Below are positions 57,002 through 60,000 of a stretch of DNA of 60,000 nt, piece after piece; the first letter of the stretch is position 1, and the number at the start of each line of letters is the position of its first letter. Below the pieces are notes generated by a model. It was not told the origin of the DNA. It made no database searches and saw only the letters and a list, made by a program, of their open reading frames with translations. The stretch comes from Glandiceps talaboti (taxonomy: Eukaryota; Hemichordata; Enteropneusta; Spengelidae), in assembly GCF_964340395.1 (NCBI RefSeq), contig NC_135569.1:2391400-2451399 (forward strand), given 5' to 3'. The position numbers and the translations under genes were made by a program.

Positions 57002-60000
57002 TATATACGTAGGTAAGTCCATCTGTCCCTTCCTCCCTCCCTCCATCCATCACTCCCTCCCTCCCTCCATCCATCCATCCATCCATCCATCCATCCATAC
57101 ATCAAACAAAACAAAACAAAAACCAATCCCACACATAATTACAGTGTACAGGTATCCTTCAACACTTTCATACACATTTACATCATTCATATCAGCATAC
57201 AGGCATATAGGTATGTCTATCCAGATCACTAATCTTATCTCACCTCCTCTGCAAGCTTGTAAAAAGAACAATTTGGGTTTCCTACGTAGACTTGGACAGT
57301 TAGTACCATTGAACCTAGCAGTGATATCTTCTACTCTGATAAGTTCACCATCAGTACCGTACACAGCTCCATTTACACCGTGACTTAGTATAGAAATAAC
57401 ACAACAATCATACCGGGAATGGTCAATGTTGGCAAACTTCTCTAGTTGTGTGACTAAGTCCTGTAATAAAACAAACAAAATAAAGTCTTTGTAACTTTGT
57501 ATAGTTTCCTGTGGATTGTAAAGTTTTACACCTTTCAGTTCAATTCTGACATTTATGCCCTTGAGAAAAATATTTTCTTTGTTACTTTACTGTGGCAAAT
57601 TTTTAATTTTTGTTCAGATATTTCTGAGAATTCTTCAAAAAATACTACACACGGATACTAAAAAGATAGGAAAACCACAGACCAAATGAATTTGACATTC
57701 AAATGATAGTCAGACGTTTAGGAATACCAGAGTCTAAATATTGTACTCAAAGCACTTTACAATTATTACCAATGGTAAGAACCTTCAATGATACAATGGC
57801 ACTTTATACTTCCTCAACTCCATAGGGTGCATACAATCCATTGCAGCCTTTATAAGCACATAGGATTAAAGCATTCACATTGCAACCTCTACACTACCAG
57901 GTCCCCTATTATACAGCTGGGTTGACTGAGGCACAGTCGTGGTTCAAATCTTGCCCAAGGACTTTAGCCATTCAGAATGAAATGGCAGTGATAAAGCTCA
58001 AATCAGTAACTTGCAGATTTAAAGTCAGCAATTAAACCATCATAATTCAACACTTTATACGGCAGATTTTTGGATTCAGTAAAATCAAAATTGAGCTGTT
58101 TTATCATTACCTACCTTTCCAGTTAAGTCATTTTTGACATGATTTTCAAAGCCAAGTTGTTTAAATACATGTTGTAAATTTTTACAATCTATATCCGAAC
58201 CTTCTCTTCTCTTCATTCCATTGGTAAATACTTTGTTATTCAGAATAAACGCTAATCCTCTGGGTTTAGACTTCATTTTGTATATCTGTATAAAAACAAA
58301 AAAAAATTGCATAAAACTGAGAAAACCATTTTACACAGGGTAAGACTTCTTCCCCGGTATTGGTAAATTTGTAGAAAACAGAGAAAACCATTTTACACAG
58401 GGTAAGACTTCTTCCCCCGGTATTGGTAAATTTGTACAAAAACACATAAAATTTGACACATCGTACATATAAGAATACAGTTGGATGCATTCAGGAACAA
58501 CCTGCAATTTCTTGGTACAAATTTGCTTATTTGCTTCCATAGTACATTTGTATCAATTATTTCTAATAAACACTGAACAAAGCATTTGCCTAAAGTTAAA
58601 TAATGTTGAGTTTCAATGTTTGCATATGACTATACATTGGCTACCTGCTAGTTTGTACTTCTTTGTGCTTGGTACGAAGGTGCAATGTGTTCTCTGTTCA
58701 AGAACAAGTGTTAATCTCTGGAAGTGTGGCCAAAAATATGCTCAGCATTCCTGTGTTATGGTTGTATGAACAGAGTGATTTAATAATTCACACTTTCTAC
58801 CTTAAATAATACTATTTGAATAACTGCAATGATTTGTTCTAAACATGAAACAATTTAGTTTATTAGAAGGTCAAGAGAGATGTTCAACAAATAGAGAAGT
58901 TTTTGAAATAGAATCATAAAATGAGAAATATATCAATGACTCTAGTGTACATGTATACATATCATTGTAGTTTGGTGTACATACCTCATCAGAATCTGTC
59001 ATCTCCTTTGATGGTGCTGTTGGTTCTATCTCTACTCCAGTGAATATTCCTGAACCAGGACGAGGCCATACATCTATGTGTCAGAAGGAAATGTAAAGTT
59101 ACCGGTAGTAGGGATGTCTTGAATTGGAACTCTGAAGGAAATCCGGTCGATACAAACTCTCTGGGGATGATTTGTCACCCTTTGGTGATTTTATTGTACT
59201 GAAATAGGATGTAAAATCTACAAATAGTAAACCTAGTACCCCCTCCTCCCCACCTAGTACCTCCTTCTCCCCATCAAAAGTGCCAATCAAGTCCAGGGCA
59301 ATCCCACTGTACTGAGATAGGGTGTGTAAACTTGTCAAAAGGTAACCCTCCACCCCACCATGCCAATCTTAGCCAATTCCATCTTACTGAGATAGACAAA
59401 GAGAACCCTGCCCCCTTCCCAAGCCAAGCAAGTCCAGGGCAATCCCATTGTACTGAGATAGGGGTGTAAAATAGTCAAAAAGTAACCCCCCACCCCACCA
59501 TGCCAATCTTAGCCAATTCCATCATACTGAGATAGACAAAGAGAACCCTGCCCCCTTCCCAAGCCAATCCTGTCCCGAGCAATCCCACTGTACTGAGATA
59601 GGGGGTGTAAATTGGACAAAATGTAACCTTCCACCCCACCATGCCAATCTTAGTCAATTCCATCGTATTGAGGTAGATAAAGAGCACCCCCCTCCCCAGC
59701 CAACCCAGTCCAAAGTAATTTCACTGTACAGAGACAGGGGGAGTAAAATAGACAGAAAACCCAAATTCATCCTTACTTCGATTAGCATTATTTTGATGGA
59801 CTTGTCGTACTATGACATCACCCTGTGGATGTCGTTGTGTGTTATCCTGTTGGACTAGTCTTGGTTCACGGATAGGTCCTGTTGATCTCAATAATTCAGC
59901 CAAATCTGTTTGTCCAGACTCTATCAATCCATCTACAAAAGCACCAAATGAATTTCGTCCTCTGGTTTCCAGGCTATTTAACAATGCATTGTTTTGATCA
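55213..60000 (-). CDS. CASP9: CARD-containing initiator caspase, caspase-9-like (5' end beyond window)
   Basis: Seven exons join in phase into 388 visible residues ending [12 protein letters not shown]-stop. The first visible part ([31 protein letters not shown]) is the end of a CARD, the adaptor domain that recruits initiator caspases to an apoptosome-like platform. The protease domain follows: [31 protein letters not shown], the catalytic His in [23 protein letters not shown], and the catalytic Cys in FFLQACRG. The p10 part has [35 protein letters not shown] and FNGTxCPSL are features of caspase-9 rather than caspase-2 or -8. The active-site pentapeptide is QACRG, while mammalian caspase-9 has QACGG. 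The large-small subunit linker is long and acidic and includes EQTD-A, a possible autocleavage point (inference). The gene is convergent with GNB1. Confidence 0.95.
55333..55898. other. Caspase last intron with 21 bp minisatellite
   Basis: Contains about eight copies of ATCAACACACATATCACTTAT at 55487-55660 and a GTTAGGGCGCCCTC tag at 55745. The repeat explains the open frames rich in His and Tyr or Ser, Thr and Leu. Confidence 0.75.
55899..56008 (-). CDS. CASP9: Caspase small-subunit exon
   Basis: 110 bp, phase 1 to 0. It encodes [20 protein letters not shown] then [20 protein letters not shown] and GSWF line the substrate pocket in caspases. Confidence 0.95.
56009..56429. other. Caspase intron with poly(G) run
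   Basis: A run of about 20 G at 56176-56195 on the plus strand (C-run in the transcript) is followed by a degenerate ~35-40 bp repeat with GGGTCATGTTGCCA-like phrases to about 56370. Confidence 0.7.
56430..56666 (-). CDS. CASP9: Caspase inter-subunit linker exon
   Basis: 237 bp, phase 1 to 1. It encodes [20 protein letters not shown], an acidic Glu/Gln-rich stretch ([15 protein letters not shown]) and [19 protein letters not shown], the last part corresponding to the P.E.D.L..Y.T.PG start of the small subunit. The linker is longer and more acidic than in most caspases. Confidence 0.93.
56667..57243. other. Caspase intron with (TACA)n and (CCAT)n arrays
   Basis: (ATAC)n occupies 56877-56987, a short (AC)n follows to 57000, and a CCCTCC/CCAT array lies at 57030-57098. 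The long open frames across it are repeat artefacts, although one continues by chance into the coding exon at 57244-57460. Confidence 0.9.
57244..57460 (-). CDS. CASP9: Caspase large-subunit exon 2 (catalytic His and Cys)
   Basis: 217 bp, phase 0 to 1. It encodes [21 protein letters not shown] (catalytic His), [28 protein letters not shown] and ACRG (catalytic Cys). Both active-site residues are intact, so a working protease is likely. Confidence 0.97.
57461..58114. other. Caspase intron with interspersed-repeat fragment
   Basis: About 57745-58010 holds CAAAGCACTTTACAAT, CTCCATAGGGTGCATACAAT, CACATAGGATTAAAGCATTC, CAGCTGGGTTGACTGAGGCA and GGTTCAAATCTTGCCCAAGG, a phrase set typical of a widespread invertebrate interspersed repeat (from memory). 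A fragment also occurs at about 12290-12335. Confidence 0.5.
58115..58285 (-). CDS. CASP9: Caspase large-subunit exon 1
   Basis: 171 bp, phase 0 at both ends (TTTTTATACAG acceptor, GTAGGT donor). It encodes [42 protein letters not shown] and NDLTGK, the start of the p20 subunit. Confidence 0.94.
58318..58440. repeat. 62 bp duplication next to a caspase acceptor
   Basis: AAAACCATTTTACACAGGGT, AAGACTTCTTCCCCGGTATT, GGTAAATTTGTA occurs twice, 30 bp upstream (in transcript sense) of the acceptor at 58286. On the minus strand each unit begins near TTTTGTACAAATTTAC, which resembles the true junction TTTTTATACAG|ATATAC with the AG changed. Confidence 0.85.
58985..59073 (-). CDS. CASP9: Caspase linker exon
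   Basis: 89 bp, phase 1 to 0, acceptor CACATAG, donor GTATGT. It encodes [20 protein letters not shown] then [10 protein letters not shown], the segment between the CARD and the large subunit. TDSD may be a processing site. Confidence 0.85.
59240..59745. repeat. ~140 bp tandem repeat in a caspase intron
   Basis: ATGCCAATCTTAG at 59360, 59500 and 59641, with partial units on both sides. Each unit contains two related halves, CTGAGATAGACAAAGAGAAC and CTGAGATAGGGGGTGTAAA. CCACCCCACC and CCCCCTTCCC blocks make it pyrimidine-rich on the plus strand. Confidence 0.92.
59777..60000 (-). CDS. CASP9: Caspase exon with CARD end and pro-domain linker (partial)
   Basis: 224 bp in the window, open to the right edge. 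It encodes [37 protein letters not shown] and a Gln/Asn-rich linker, ending phase 1 at GTAAGG. The L..L.TRG..AF..F...L..SGQ..LA.LL pattern is the last two helices of a caspase CARD. Confidence 0.92.

Noticed and set aside
56877-57383. 168-codon plus-strand frame
   Set aside because: The first half is the (TACA)n and (CCAT)n arrays and the second half is the antisense of the caspase catalytic exon.

Overview
This is genomic DNA from an animal, AT-rich with long introns. Short coding exons are bounded by GT..AG splice sites and embedded in microsatellites, minisatellites and small transposon relics. I recognise three protein-coding genes, all assembled by hand from splice sites. The two partial ones run off the window. 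Protein content and repeat style suggest a marine invertebrate (lophotrochozoan or invertebrate deuterostome); I cannot fix the phylum from the sequence.

Layout. (1) 909-8548, minus strand: the first four coding exons of a procollagen-lysyl hydroxylase/glycosyltransferase (PLOD family); the rest lies left of the window. (2) 8.55-14.74 kb: head-to-head intergenic region with four perfect TGACGTCA sites toward the GNB1 side and an NRF1-like site just upstream of a putative GNB1 first exon. (3) About 14.75-49.82 kb, plus strand: a complete heterotrimeric G-protein beta subunit gene (GNB1/2/3/4 type). It has seven coding exons that join without error into 340 codons plus stop, at least one untranslated 5' exon, an 18 kb first intron and a 2.9 kb 3' UTR. 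(4) 49.8-55.2 kb: convergent intergenic region made largely of repeats. (5) 55213 to beyond 60000, minus strand: the C-terminal seven coding exons of a CARD-containing initiator caspase resembling caspase-9.

The three genes act in separate processes (collagen modification in the ER, G-protein signalling, apoptosis). Their human counterparts PLOD1, GNB1 and CASP9 all lie on 1p36, so the window probably preserves an old bilaterian linkage.

The most unusual structure is a pair of minisatellites built from splice junctions. In GNB1, the 3' splice site plus the first bases of coding exon 5 are tandemly repeated about six times at 58 bp; only the last copy is the true exon. In PLOD, the last ~22 exon bases plus the 5' splice site of exon 3 are repeated about eleven times at 24-34 bp in the following intron. 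In both, use of a decoy site brings in an in-frame stop at once. A third GT-rich minisatellite starts just after the GNB1 poly(A) signal.

Most of the remaining sequence is intron or intergenic DNA with small inverted-repeat elements (several with readable terminal inverted repeats and target duplications) and simple repeats. I saw no rRNA, CRISPR array, complete autonomous transposon or viral gene.
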